Notes: generated from the letters alone by a model not told the origin. DNA of 64,000 nucleotides from VRUE01 sp036271315 (GCA_036271315.1 DATBAV010000018.1:124001-188000); one strand, 5' to 3'. Numbered from the stretch's first letter, positions 7,000 to 15,947 are shown. Program-made: numbers and translations.

Positions 7000-8175
7000 C
7001 TGCCGAAGCTTTTCGCCTCGCTCGCCCTCGCCCTGATCTTGCTGGCCGGTTGCGGTAGCAGCGGCGATTCCTCCAGCGCTCCATCCAAGGGCCTGCCGAA
7101 GGAAATAGTGATTGGCACAGCGCTGGCCAAGACCGGCTATATGGCGCCGTATGACTCCACCTTTGCCGCGGTCGAACAGCTGATCGAAGAAACCAACGCC
7201 AAGGGTGGAATCGACGGCCACAAGATCAGGGTCGTCCACGCCGACAGTCGCTCAGAACCCCAGCAGGCCGTGCTGGCGGCTCAGAAGGTGATGGAAGAGG
7301 GGGCCGACGTGCTCGTGCTCAGCGGCGAGGCACTGAACGCGTCCGCCGCCGCTCCGCTGGCCGAAGAACACGACATGCTGAACATGTCCAACGCCAACGA
7401 ACCCGGCTTCGGACCGCCGACGACCGGGCGCCTCTCCTTCAGCTCGTATCCGAGCCTGCTCAGCGAAGCGAGTGCCGGTGCCCAGTTCATCTGGGACCGC
7501 GGGGTCAGGCACCCGTTCCTCTTCCGTGACACTTCGATCATCTACGGCAGGGCGTACTGCTCCGGCGTGGAACAGACCTGGGAACACCTCGGCGGCACGA
7601 TCGCCGGCTCGGCCGACTTCGAGAACACCGACGAGTCGGTTGCGAGTCAGGTCAGCGAGCTGCGCGACTCCGACGCCGACGCGGTGGTGATGTGCTCCTA
7701 TCCACCTGGCGGCGCCTCGGCGATCAAGCAGATCCGCTCTGCCGGCATCGACGTGCCGATTCTGGGGACGGGCGGCTTCGACGGCACCTTCTGGCTCAAG
7801 GGCATCCCCAGCACCAAGGAAATCTTCGCCACCTCCAACGGCTCCGCCTATGACCCGCCCAACGCGGAAACGGCGAAGCTGTTCGCCAAGCTCAAACGCG
7901 CCGGCATCGATACCGACGTCTCCAGCGCCCTGTTGGGCGCCTACGCCGGCGGCCAGCTGATCCTCGACGCGATCAAAGAAACCCACAGCGTCAATGGCAA
8001 CACTCTGGCCGACGCGCTTGAAGCGAAGCCCCACCACACGGTCAACGGCGACCTCAGCTACACGAGGACCGATCACCACCCGATCCGGACCTGGCCGGTC
8101 TACTCATATACGACCGGCAAGCCGGTGCTGGTGGCAAAGGTCAAGCCGCAGTTCATCCCCGAATACGGTGGCTAG
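7000..8175 (+). CDS. ABC transporter substrate-binding lipoprotein, copy 1 (Leu/Ile/Val-type)
   Basis: About 391 residues of a periplasmic-binding-protein-like lipoprotein (type I fold, LivJ/amide family). The leader PKLFASLALALILLAGC gives a lipobox LAGC, and the mature part has IVIGTALAKTGYMAPYD, LIEETNAKGGIDGHKI and SGEALNASAAAPLAEE. No ATG, GTG or TTG lies before the leader: in-frame candidates are CTG at 7000 (AGG four bases upstream) or ATT at 6997, right after the reductase stop (6985-6987). The only standard start, TTG at 7039, would remove the export signal. Likely delivers substrate to the LivHMGF permease encoded on the facing operon. Confidence 0.85.
   Translation: MPKLFASLALALILLAGCGSSGDSSSAPSKGLPKEIVIGTALAKTGYMAPYDSTFAAVEQLIEETNAKGGIDGHKIRVVHADSRSEPQQAVLAAQKVMEEGADVLVLSGEALNASAAAPLAEEHDMLNMSNANEPGFGPPTTGRLSFSSYPSLLSEASAGAQFIWDRGVRHPFLFRDTSIIYGRAYCSGVEQTWEHLGGTIAGSADFENTDESVASQVSELRDSDADAVVMCSYPPGGASAIKQIRSAGIDVPILGTGGFDGTFWLKGIPSTKEIFATSNGSAYDPPNAETAKLFAKLKRAGIDTDVSSALLGAYAGGQLILDAIKETHSVNGNTLADALEAKPHHTVNGDLSYTRTDHHPIRTWPVYSYTTGKPVLVAKVKPQFIPEYGG
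7630..7754 (+). repeat. 125-bp nearly identical patch, copy A
   Basis: Within the first substrate-binding gene this segment matches 8823-8947 in the second copy with only two differences in 125 bases, while sequence on both sides differs at many codons. The pattern suggests local gene conversion or selection on this segment. Confidence 0.8.
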
Positions 8176-8180
8176 CGTAG

Positions 8181-9368
8181 GTGTCGCGCCCCACCATCAA
8201 GTCAGTCGCTTGTGCGGGGCTCGTATTTGCTTTCCTTATCGGTTGCGGGACCGACGGTGATTCGGGCGAGTCTTCTTCGATTGGCCTACCGAAAGAAATA
8301 ATCATCGGGGCTACGATTGCCAAGACCGGCTATCTGGCGCCCTACGATGAGACGTTTACCGCCGTCGAACAGCTCGTGAAGGAAACCAACGCCCATGGGG
8401 GGGTCGATGGGCACAAGGTGCGAGTCATCGAAGCTGACACCCGCTCCGAACCTCAGCAAGCCGTCATAGCCACCCAGCAGGTGATCGAAGATGGAGCTGA
8501 CGTCCTCTTCTTCAGCGGTGAGGCGCTCACTGCGGCGGCTGGCGAGCCGCTCGCGGAGGAAAACAATGAGTTGAACTTCTCGATCGCCAATGAACCCGGC
8601 TATGGACCGCCAACGACTGGTCATCTTTCTTTCAGTTCGTATCCAAGCATTCTCAGCGAGGGGAGTGCAGGCGCTTCATTTCTGCGGAGTCGCGGCGTCA
8701 GACACCCATTCCTTTTTCGTGACACGTCGATCATTTATGGCAAGGCCGACTGTTCAGCCTTCGAGCAGACGTGGGAACATCTGGGCGGCACCATTGCGAG
8801 CGAGGTCGACTTCCAGAATAGTGACGAGTCGGTGGCGAGTCAGGTCAGCGAGCTGCGCGACTCCGACGCCGACGCGGTGGTGATGTGCTCCTATCCACCT
8901 GGTGGCGCCTCGGCGATCAAGCAGATCCGCTCTGCCGGCATCGACGTCCCAATCTTTGCGGCGGGCGCCTTCGACGGTACGTTCTGGCTGAAGGGTATCT
9001 CGAACACCAAAAACATCTATGCGCCCTCGAACGGCTCGTCTTACGATCCACCAAATAAAACGATAGCGAGACTGTTCGACACCCTAAAACTTGCGGGTGT
9101 GGCAACAGATGTCTCAAGTAGCCTTCTTGCGACTTATGCCGGCGGACAGCTGATTCTTGACGTGATCAAAGAAACAGGCAGCGTCAACGGAAACGTCTTG
9201 GCCGATGCGCTTGAAGCAAGGCCTCATGAGACGATCATCGGCAAGTTTAGCTACTCGAGAGACGAACACCACTCGATCAGAACCTGGCCAATTTACGACT
9301 ACACGAACGGCAAGCCGAAACTGGTGACGGAAGTTAAGCCGCAGTTCATCCCCGAATACGGTGGCTAG
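8181..9368 (+). CDS. ABC transporter substrate-binding lipoprotein, copy 2
   Basis: A 395-residue tandem paralogue of the preceding gene, five bases after its stop. It begins with GTG and has a clear lipoprotein leader (SVACAGLVFAFLIGC, lipobox LIGC). Motifs match copy 1 nearly throughout (IIIGATIAKTGYLAPYD, LVKETNAHGGVDGHKV, QFIPEYGG end). Codon choice outside the converted patch is more AT-rich than in copy 1, which suggests separate history or relaxed selection. Two binding proteins for one permease usually widen the range of ligands. Its stop shares bases with the stop of the Rieske gene, which runs the other way. Confidence 0.9.
   Translation: MSRPTIKSVACAGLVFAFLIGCGTDGDSGESSSIGLPKEIIIGATIAKTGYLAPYDETFTAVEQLVKETNAHGGVDGHKVRVIEADTRSEPQQAVIATQQVIEDGADVLFFSGEALTAAAGEPLAEENNELNFSIANEPGYGPPTTGHLSFSSYPSILSEGSAGASFLRSRGVRHPFLFRDTSIIYGKADCSAFEQTWEHLGGTIASEVDFQNSDESVASQVSELRDSDADAVVMCSYPPGGASAIKQIRSAGIDVPIFAAGAFDGTFWLKGISNTKNIYAPSNGSSYDPPNKTIARLFDTLKLAGVATDVSSSLLATYAGGQLILDVIKETGSVNGNVLADALEARPHETIIGKFSYSRDEHHSIRTWPIYDYTNGKPKLVTEVKPQFIPEYGG
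8823..8947 (+). repeat. 125-bp nearly identical patch, copy B
   Basis: Partner of 7630-7754 at an offset of 1,193 bases. The two differences are a third-position change in a Val codon and one in a Gly codon. Confidence 0.8.
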
Positions 9369-10387
9369 GCAGTCGCGCGCTCGTTGCCAAGGGCGCGTTC
9401 GACGTACTCGCGGAACGCTGCCCGGTAGGCCAGGGTGAAGCGGTCGGCAAGCGTGTTGACGTCGGCGTTGGCGTCCAGCGGCAGCTCGGGTGGCTGGATC
9501 GCCGAGATGATCGACAGGTCCTCGGCGTAGACGCGCCAGTCGTAGGCGATCACGTTGGCGAGGTCCTGCTCGTCGAAGTTCTCCAAGCCTCCCTCGATCC
9601 AGTAGTGCGCTGACTCGGTCGCGCTGATCGCACGTGCGGCGTGGAGCAGGCAGCGCTCGCCGTCGGCGGTGAGGATTCGGCTCGACATGAAGTTGGGTGC
9701 GATCGCGTGATAGTGCATTTCCCGCAGCGCACCCCATATCTCCGATGCGTCCTCGCCCCATTCCACCTTGCGGCGCATGATCACTTCGCGGCCGTTGTGC
9801 TCGGGCTCGAGCGGCTCGATCACCTCCGGCATCGCGCCCAGTGTCGCCTGGTGGACGAAGGCGAAATGGGAGACGTCGCGGAAGTTCTCGATCATCAGCC
9901 CGAAGCTGACCGGCAGCTCGAACGGCTTGCCGTGACCCCAAGTCCATGTCTCGGCGTCGAACCACGGCAGGGTGGGCGGCTCGCCGATTGGCTCTGCCAG
10001 AACGGTCCAGACAAGGCCCCACTGCTCGCGCACCGGGAAGGCCGGAATCCGCGCCCGCGGCGGGATCTGGCTCTGGTCGGGAAGCGAGGGGACGCGGGTG
10101 CAGGCGCCGTCCCCGCCGGCCCACTCCCAGCCGTGGTAGGGGCACTGGATCGAGTCGCCGGCGACCTTGCCCATCGAGAGCGAGGCACCGCGATGGGCGC
10201 AGCGGTCGGCGACGACAGCGGCCTTGCCGCTCTCGGTGAGAAAGACGGCGAGCGCTTCGCCGAGGAGCACGGCGCGCTGGGGGCCGTGCGCCAGGTCCTC
10301 GATCCTCGCAACCGGCTGCCAGCAGTGGCGCAGCGCCAAGGTGACGTCCTCGCTGCTCGGTGCCTCGCGTGGCTGGTCGTCAAACAT
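9365..10387 (-). CDS. Rieske [2Fe-2S] non-heme iron oxygenase
   Basis: A 340-residue oxygenase alpha subunit, similar in plan to aromatic-ring hydroxylating or O-demethylating enzymes. The Rieske cluster ligands are Cys63-x-His65 (CAHRGASL) and Cys82-x2-His85 (CPYHGW). The mononuclear iron site is NFRDVSHFAFVH, with the Asp-x2-His-x4-His pattern. ATG at 10387 is chosen over GTG at 10390 because gaggag sits at proper distance. It is the last gene of the GntR-LivH-LivMG-LivF operon, 37 bases after livF. That suggests the imported compound is oxidized at once. No ferredoxin or reductase partner is in the window. Confidence 0.92.
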   Translation of the reverse strand: MFDDQPREAPSSEDVTLALRHCWQPVARIEDLAHGPQRAVLLGEALAVFLTESGKAAVVADRCAHRGASLSMGKVAGDSIQCPYHGWEWAGGDGACTRVPSLPDQSQIPPRARIPAFPVREQWGLVWTVLAEPIGEPPTLPWFDAETWTWGHGKPFELPVSFGLMIENFRDVSHFAFVHQATLGAMPEVIEPLEPEHNGREVIMRRKVEWGEDASEIWGALREMHYHAIAPNFMSSRILTADGERCLLHAARAISATESAHYWIEGGLENFDEQDLANVIAYDWRVYAEDLSIISAIQPPELPLDANADVNTLADRFTLAYRAAFREYVERALGNERATA

Positions 10388-10424
10388 CACCGCTCCTCGT
10401 GACTATTTCGGAATTCCATTCTAT

Positions 10425-11123
10425 TCACGGCTGTCTGCCGAGATAGGCGCGCAGGACGTCGGGGTTGCGCTGCAGCTCGCCGCGCGAGCCCTGGGCGCGC
10501 ACCTTGCCGGTGCTGAGCACGAGGCAGCGATCGCAGAAGTCGATCGTGCGGGCGGCGTTCTGCTCGACCAGCAGCATCGTCACGCCTTCCTCGCGCAACT
10601 CTCCCAACAGCTCGTAGATGACGTCGATCATCTTCGGAGCCAGGCCGAGCGAGGGCTCGTCGAGGATCAGCAGCTTCGGCCTGCCGAGCAGGGCGCGGGC
10701 GATCGCCAGCTGCTGTTGCTCGCCACCCGAGAGCCGGTCGGCCGGCTGGCCGGCGCGCTCGCGTAGGATCGGGAAGCGCGTCAGGGTCTGCTCCATCAGT
10801 TCGACCTCGCTTTCCTCGCGCGCGCCCAGCCGTAGGTTCTCCGCCACCGTCAGGGTCTTGAAGATGTGCCGCCCCTCGGGCACCAGCGCCAGCCCGAGCT
10901 GCGCGATCTGCTCCGGCGCCATTCCGGTCAGGACGCGGTCCTCGAACGTCGCCTCGCCGGAGCTCGGCCGCACCAAGCCGCAGATCGAGCGCAGGATCGA
11001 GCTCTTGCCGGCGCCGTTGGGGCCGATCATCCCGACCACCTCGCCCCGACCGACACTGAGATCGACGCCGTGCACCACCTCGATCCGCCCGTAGCTGACC
11101 CGGACGTCGCGCAGCTCAAGCAT
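10425..11123 (-). CDS. livF: Branched-chain-type ABC transporter ATPase LivF
   Basis: A 232-residue ATPase with Walker A (GPNGAGKSS), signature LSGGEQQQLAIARAL, Walker B (LLILDEPSLGLAP) and the H-loop position occupied by Gln (VEQNA), as usual for LivF. It powers uptake of the ligand bound by the LivJ-like proteins. The start overlaps the end of the LivM-LivG gene by eight bases, so the two are coupled. Confidence 0.93.
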   Translation of the reverse strand: MLELRDVRVSYGRIEVVHGVDLSVGRGEVVGMIGPNGAGKSSILRSICGLVRPSSGEATFEDRVLTGMAPEQIAQLGLALVPEGRHIFKTLTVAENLRLGAREESEVELMEQTLTRFPILRERAGQPADRLSGGEQQQLAIARALLGRPKLLILDEPSLGLAPKMIDVIYELLGELREEGVTMLLVEQNAARTIDFCDRCLVLSTGKVRAQGSRGELQRNPDVLRAYLGRQP

Positions 11124-12963
11124 CGGCGGCCGCCAGGAACGAGCTGCCGAGATATGACTCGACCACGGCGGGGTCGCCCTGGACCTCCTGCGGAGTGCCG
11201 ACCCGGATCGTCATGCCGTCGTCGAGCACCTGCACCCGCGAGCAGAGCGGCATGACGATGTTCATGTCGTGCTCGATCAGCAGGATCCCGCAGCCGAAGT
11301 CGCTGAGCACGTTGCGGAGAATCGCGACCAGCTGCTCGCATTCGGCCTCGTTCAGCCCGGCGGCCGGCTCGTCGAGCAGCAGGTATCGGGGCCCGATTGC
11401 CAGCGCGCGGGCGACCCCGAGCAGGCGTTGGCTGCCCGGCGGCAGGGCACCGGCCGGCAACCTTGCCTGCTCGAGCAGGCCGAGGCGGCCGAGCACGTCG
11501 GCGGCGACTGCGACCGCGCGCCGCCTGCTTACGCCCATGCCCAGCGCGCCGACGGCGACGCTCTCGAGGCCGCTCAAGTCGGGGAAGGGAAGGGCGGCCT
11601 GAAAGGTGCGGCCGAGGCCGTCGTGGGCGAGTCGTGCCGGCGAGCGCCCGGTCACCACGACCCCGTCGAGCGAGACGTTCCCCGAGTCGGGCGCCTGAAA
11701 GCCGCTGAGGACGTTGACCAGCGTGGTCTTGCCGGCTCCGTTCGGGCCGATCAGCCCGAGCGCCTCGCCGGGCCCAAGTGTCAGGTCGACGTTCTTCAGG
11801 ACCCGCAGACCGGCGAAGGCGAGTGAGATGTCCTCGGCGCGCAGCCCCCCACCCTGCGCAGCTCGATCGATGGCCACTTCGCCGACAGCGGTCTCGTCGG
11901 GCCGCGGCGCTGGTGCCGGAGCGCTGAGGCCCAGCCGCTGCAGCCAGGACAGCTCACCGGCCTCCCTGCCGCCGCTCAACCCGTTCGGCATCGCGATCAT
12001 CGTCGCCAGCAGGATCAGGCCAAGTCCGATCGCGGCGAGGCCGGGCGCTTCGCCGATCGAGATCGCGCCGAAGAGGCTGGCACCGTTCTCGACGCCGCGC
12101 AGCAGTTCGTTCACCGCGGAGATCGCGATCGCCCCGATCGTCGCGCCAAAGACGCTGCGGGCACCGCCGACGACCAGCATCGTCATCGTCGTCACGGTCG
12201 CGCCGAAGTAGAAGGTGGCCGGGTTGAGAACGCCGGATTGGTGCACCGCCAGGGCACCGCCGACGCCGCAGAGAACGCCGCTGAGGCCGAAGGCGATCAG
12301 CCGCTCCCGCATCACGCCGATGCCGATCGAGCGCGCTGCCACCTCGTCCTCGCGCGTCGCCTGCAGGCGGTAGCCGCTCGCCGACCACTTGTAGGCCAGC
12401 GCCACGATTACCGCGGCGCCGGCCCAGAGCGCCGCCGATTCGACGCTGGTCGTCGTCGGGATGCTGACCAGGCCGCTGCTGCCACCGGTGACTCGGTCCC
12501 AGTTGGCGACGACGTTGTAGACGACGAGCAGGAAGGCGAAGGTCGAGATCGGGATCGCCAGGGTCGAGGTGCGCATCAGCGGCAGCCCGACCACGATCGC
12601 CAGCAGGCCGGAGATCGCCGCGGCGATCAGGGTCGAGGGCAGCGCGCCGAGGTGGGCGTTGGCGATGAAGTGCGGTAGGCCGGGCGTCTGCAGCGCGACG
12701 AAGGCCGCGGGCAGGGTGAGGAAGGCGGCGATGTAGGCGCCGGCGGTGGCGAAGCCGAGCTGGCCGAAGGAGTAGACGCCGCTGTTGCCGACGAAGACCT
12801 GCAGGCCGATGACGACGATCAGGTTGCAGAGGATCGTCGTCACCGTGTCTTGAAACGAGGGCGTGCCGTTGGCGCCGAGCAGCGCGACGATCGCGATCAG
12901 CAGCAAGGGGACCAGGAGCGAGGCGGCCGCCGACTGGCGCGTGCGAAAGCGCACCCCGCTCAT
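11116..12963 (-). CDS. LivM-LivG fusion: permease joined to ABC ATPase
   Basis: A 615-residue protein. Residues 1 to about 325 are a LivM-type permease with multiple membrane helices, ending in MPNGLSGG. A Pro/Ala-rich linker follows (about 326-370). Residues about 372-615 are a LivG ATPase: Walker A GPNGAGKTT near residue 404, Walker B YLLLDEPAAGLN, and the H-loop IEHDM. The ABC signature is altered (LPPGSQRLLGVARAL). The start ATG at 12963 overlaps the livH stop (ATGA); a longer reading frame upstream is antisense noise. The fused form fixes permease and ATPase in one chain; separate genes are more common. Confidence 0.92.
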   Translation of the reverse strand: MSGVRFRTRQSAAASLLVPLLLIAIVALLGANGTPSFQDTVTTILCNLIVVIGLQVFVGNSGVYSFGQLGFATAGAYIAAFLTLPAAFVALQTPGLPHFIANAHLGALPSTLIAAAISGLLAIVVGLPLMRTSTLAIPISTFAFLLVVYNVVANWDRVTGGSSGLVSIPTTTSVESAALWAGAAVIVALAYKWSASGYRLQATREDEVAARSIGIGVMRERLIAFGLSGVLCGVGGALAVHQSGVLNPATFYFGATVTTMTMLVVGGARSVFGATIGAIAISAVNELLRGVENGASLFGAISIGEAPGLAAIGLGLILLATMIAMPNGLSGGREAGELSWLQRLGLSAPAPAPRPDETAVGEVAIDRAAQGGGLRAEDISLAFAGLRVLKNVDLTLGPGEALGLIGPNGAGKTTLVNVLSGFQAPDSGNVSLDGVVVTGRSPARLAHDGLGRTFQAALPFPDLSGLESVAVGALGMGVSRRRAVAVAADVLGRLGLLEQARLPAGALPPGSQRLLGVARALAIGPRYLLLDEPAAGLNEAECEQLVAILRNVLSDFGCGILLIEHDMNIVMPLCSRVQVLDDGMTIRVGTPQEVQGDPAVVESYLGSSFLAAADA

Positions 12964-13844
12964 ACCCGCGCCTTGCCGATCTCGCCGCCGAGTAGCCCGT
13001 GTGGCCTGAAGATCAGGATCAGCACCGGGAAGGTGAAGACGATCGCGTCGCGGAAGGGCGCCAGCCCCTCGGGGAGGTAGACGCCGAGCAACGAGGAGAG
13101 GGCGCCGAGCAGCAGGCCGCCGATCACCGCGCCGAACATCCTGCCGAAGCCGCCGATCACGACCGCGACGAAGCCGACCAGGACCGGTGTCAGCCCCATC
13201 GTCGGCGAGACCTGGCCGGTCTGCAGCACGATCAGCACGCCGACCACGGCGGCGAGCGCGCCGCTGATCGCGAAGGCGATCGCGATCACCCGGTTGGCCC
13301 GGACGCCGAGCAGGCGCGCCATGTCGAAGTTCTCGGCCGCCGCCCGCATCGCCAGGCCGGTGCGGGTGCGGTAGAGCAGCCAACCGAGGCCGCCGAGGAC
13401 GATCGCCGTGAGGCCGAGGGTGACGAACTCCAGGTTCGGCACCATGATGGCGCCGATGCTTGTCGTTTCGCTGATCGCCGCCGGCGTTTCGACCGACTGG
13501 GCGCGGGCGTTGACGGCCACGGTGACGACGTTCTGGAGGATCGCCGCGACCGCCAGTGAGGTGACGAGCTGAGCCGAGAGGTCGGCGTTACGCACCGGCC
13601 GGAAGGCGACCCGCTCGGCGATCAAGGCGATCGCGATCCCGGCCAGCAGGGCGCACCCGACCGCCGCGCCAAAGGGCAGGTCGGCGAAGACGAAGAGGGC
13701 GTAGGCGGCGAGCATGATGAACTCGCCGTGGGCGAAGTTCATCATTCCCATCACCGTGTAGACAAGGGTGATGCCGAGCGCGATCAGGGCGTAGAGGCTG
13801 CCGAGCGCGAGGGCGTCGATCAGGTTCTGACCCAGAGCGGTCAT
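12960..13844 (-). CDS. livH: Branched-chain-type ABC transporter permease LivH
   Basis: A 294-residue inner-membrane permease with about eight hydrophobic helices. Typical motifs: LGSLYALIALGITLVYTVMGMMNFAHGEF near the N terminus, RPVRNADLSAQLV, and GLAMRAAAENFDMARLLGVRANRVI in the cytoplasmic loop that contacts the ATPase. It is the second gene of the operon, 42 bases after the GntR gene, and overlaps the LivM-LivG fusion by four bases. It pairs with the LivM half to form the transport channel. Confidence 0.93.
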   Translation of the reverse strand: MTALGQNLIDALALGSLYALIALGITLVYTVMGMMNFAHGEFIMLAAYALFVFADLPFGAAVGCALLAGIAIALIAERVAFRPVRNADLSAQLVTSLAVAAILQNVVTVAVNARAQSVETPAAISETTSIGAIMVPNLEFVTLGLTAIVLGGLGWLLYRTRTGLAMRAAAENFDMARLLGVRANRVIAIAFAISGALAAVVGVLIVLQTGQVSPTMGLTPVLVGFVAVVIGGFGRMFGAVIGGLLLGALSSLLGVYLPEGLAPFRDAIVFTFPVLILIFRPHGLLGGEIGKARV

Positions 13845-13886
13845 GGCGAGCGATTGATCTTTCCATAGCGCTCTAAAAAGCTTGTG

Positions 13887-14687
13887 TTAGCTGAGCACAA
13901 AGGCGAGCTGGGCGCTGTCGGCGCGGTAGATGAGGCGGGCGAACTCGAGCGGGTGCTCCTGCTCGGACCCATTGCTGCGGCCAAACTGGACGAAGCGCCC
14001 CATCAGGGCCGGCTCTCCCGCGGTCGCCCCGACCCGTGTGGATCCCCACTCGCCGAAAAAGGTGTGCTCGACCGAGACGGTGGCGCGGGTGAGCTCGAGC
14101 TCACCCGGTGCGGGTGGTCTCTCGCCGGCTTTGAGCGCCTCGGCGGTGGGCAGGAACCAGGGCATGTGGGCGATCGCCGAGTAGGAGTCGACGAGGCAGA
14201 CCGAGGGCTCGCCGACGTCGACGACCGCGGTCACGTGCCCGATCGGTTTGCCTTCGTCCTCGAGTTCGAGGAAGTGCGAAACGGTGTGATCGGGCTGGAT
14301 CTCGCGCGCCGCCTGTACGGCGACCTGGCGATCGTTGCGGTGCTCCAGCCAGAGGCGCACCAGCCCGGCCACCACGATCTCTCGCCGCGGCGGCGCCACG
14401 AACGCCCCCGATCCCTTGATCCGGTAGATCGCCCCGTCGCCGACGAGGAGATCGAGCGCTGGCCGGATCACCGCGCGCGAGACGCTGAACTCTTCTTCGA
14501 TCTCGCGCTCGGAGGCAAAGCGGGCTCCCGACTCCCAATCCTCGACCTCCAACATCACCTTCAGCGCCGCGGCAAGCTGGAAATAAAGCGGTACGTCGCT
14601 TTTGCGATCAAGCCTGCGGCTGCTGGTAAGGGGAATATCGGACGATCGCTTGGGCCGGCCCGGTCCAGGTTGGTTGGGCTTGACCAT
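13887..14687 (-). CDS. GntR-family regulator, HutC/UTRA type
   Basis: A 266-residue regulator. Residues about 30-100 hold the GntR winged helix (PLYFQLAAALKVML, FASEREIEEEFSVSRAVIRPALDLL, IYRIKGSGAFV). Residues about 110-260 resemble the UTRA ligand-binding domain. It leads the livH-livMG-livF-Rieske operon, so it likely senses the transported compound or its product and controls this set. The N-terminal 25 residues are a basic, Pro-rich tail. Operator sites cannot be placed with confidence. Confidence 0.88.
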   Translation of the reverse strand: MVKPNQPGPGRPKRSSDIPLTSSRRLDRKSDVPLYFQLAAALKVMLEVEDWESGARFASEREIEEEFSVSRAVIRPALDLLVGDGAIYRIKGSGAFVAPPRREIVVAGLVRLWLEHRNDRQVAVQAAREIQPDHTVSHFLELEDEGKPIGHVTAVVDVGEPSVCLVDSYSAIAHMPWFLPTAEALKAGERPPAPGELELTRATVSVEHTFFGEWGSTRVGATAGEPALMGRFVQFGRSNGSEQEHPLEFARLIYRADSAQLAFVLS

Positions 14688-14806
14688 GCTTCCACCGAGA
14701 ATACCTTCGATTAGTCACCTGTAGCCGGTGGGATGCTCGGTAAGGCTCGACCCTCTGAAGTCGAGGTTTCACCATTGGTGGGCTTCTGGTCGTCTACGGT
14801 CTCGCC

Positions 14807-15475
14807 ATGCCACCGACACTCGATCAACTCACCGTTGCCGATCCGGCCAAGGCCTGGAGGGCATGTGGGTTCGAGGTCGCCGGCGATGCGTGCATCGTCG
14901 GCGAGACGCGGATTCGGCTGGCGCCGTCGAACGAGGCCAAGGGCCTCACCTCGTGGTCGCTGCGCGAGCTCGAGACCACCGAGCTCGACGGACTGGCGAC
15001 CACGCGATCCGATCTCCCCACGCCCGCCGAGCGGCCGTCGCACCCCAACGGCGTCACCGCGCTCGACCATGTGGTGGCGATCAGCTCCGACCTCGATCGC
15101 ACGGTTGCCGCGCTGCAAGGCGCTGGCCTCGACCTGCGTCGCATCCGCGAGCAGTCGACCCCGGCGGGCGCTCCTCGCCAGGCCTTCTTTCGCCTCGGCG
15201 AGCCGATCCTCGAGGTCGTCCAAGCGCCAGCTGAGGCGATCGAGCGAACCGGGGGAGACCGGCCGGCCTTCTTCTGGGGCCTCGCCTTCGTCGCTCCCGA
15301 GATCGAGGCGACGGTCGCCTCGCTCGGTGACCGCGTCAGCGAGGTCCGCGACGCGGTTCAGCCTGGCCGGCGGATCGCCACCCTGCGCCGCTCCGCCGGC
15401 CTCTCGCTGCCGGTGGCCCTGATCACGCCGCCGCTCAAGGATCGGCTGGCGGCGGACGCAGGTCCTCGACGCTGA
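14807..15475 (+). CDS. VOC/glyoxalase-like protein
   Basis: A 222-residue protein with vicinal-oxygen-chelate folds. The C-terminal module begins LDHVVAISSDLDRTVAALQGAG and ends with VALITPP; the N-terminal part (residues 1-75) looks like a reduced second module (DQLTVADPAKAWRACGF). The first metal-type position is the His of LDHVV and a Glu is at LEVVQ. Substrate is unknown. Its last 41 bases overlap the end of the DUF488 gene, which runs toward it. Confidence 0.75.
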   Translation: MPPTLDQLTVADPAKAWRACGFEVAGDACIVGETRIRLAPSNEAKGLTSWSLRELETTELDGLATTRSDLPTPAERPSHPNGVTALDHVVAISSDLDRTVAALQGAGLDLRRIREQSTPAGAPRQAFFRLGEPILEVVQAPAEAIERTGGDRPAFFWGLAFVAPEIEATVASLGDRVSEVRDAVQPGRRIATLRRSAGLSLPVALITPPLKDRLAADAGPRR

Positions 15476-15929
15476 AGCCCCAGTCGCGCTGCAGGCGCGC
15501 CGCGATCAGCGAGCGGTGACAGGCCTCCGGATCGCGCTCGACGCAGAGCAGGGCGGCCTTCGAGCTGCCGATCCACTTGACGATCGGCGCCAGGTCAACC
15601 TGGTCGAGGATCTCCTCGGTGTAGCCGCTGGCGTACTCGGGGGCGAGGACCGTGCGCGAGCGCTTGCCCTCGCCGCGCCTGTCGTCCGCGCGGTACTGGG
15701 CCTGGCGCAGCTCGGTTGTCGGCGCCAGCTCCTTCAGGTGCGAGTAGCCGATGCCGGCCTCGCCCAGGGAGTCCTGCAGGCGGCGGGCATTGGCCCAGGC
15801 GTACTCGCGGCCGCGCACGCCGCGGCGCTGCCGCACGTCGAGCACCAGGTCGATGCCGGCTTCGGCGAGGGTGGCGAGGAAGGTCTCGCGATCGAAGCCG
15901 TAGACACCGATCGTCGCGATCGCGGCCAC
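15435..15929 (-). CDS. DUF488-family protein
   Basis: A 164-residue protein with the DUF488 hallmarks: TIGVYGFDRETFLATL, LVLDVRQRRGVRGREYAW, and the late ALLCVERDPEACHRSLIA stretch with conserved Cys-x-Glu and Cys-His. The family is widespread and has no proven function; a nucleic acid or small-molecule hydrolase role has been guessed. It is convergent with the VOC gene and lies 18 bases after the SDR gene on the same strand. Confidence 0.85.
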   Translation of the reverse strand: MAAIATIGVYGFDRETFLATLAEAGIDLVLDVRQRRGVRGREYAWANARRLQDSLGEAGIGYSHLKELAPTTELRQAQYRADDRRGEGKRSRTVLAPEYASGYTEEILDQVDLAPIVKWIGSSKAALLCVERDPEACHRSLIAARLQRDWGFSVEDLRPPPADP

Positions 15930-15947
15930 TGACTTGGCCGGGTGGGC

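Noticed and set aside
12964..13383. Upstream extension of the LivM-LivG frame
   Set aside because: It lies over livH in another frame. ATG 12963 overlaps the livH stop in the usual ATGA way.
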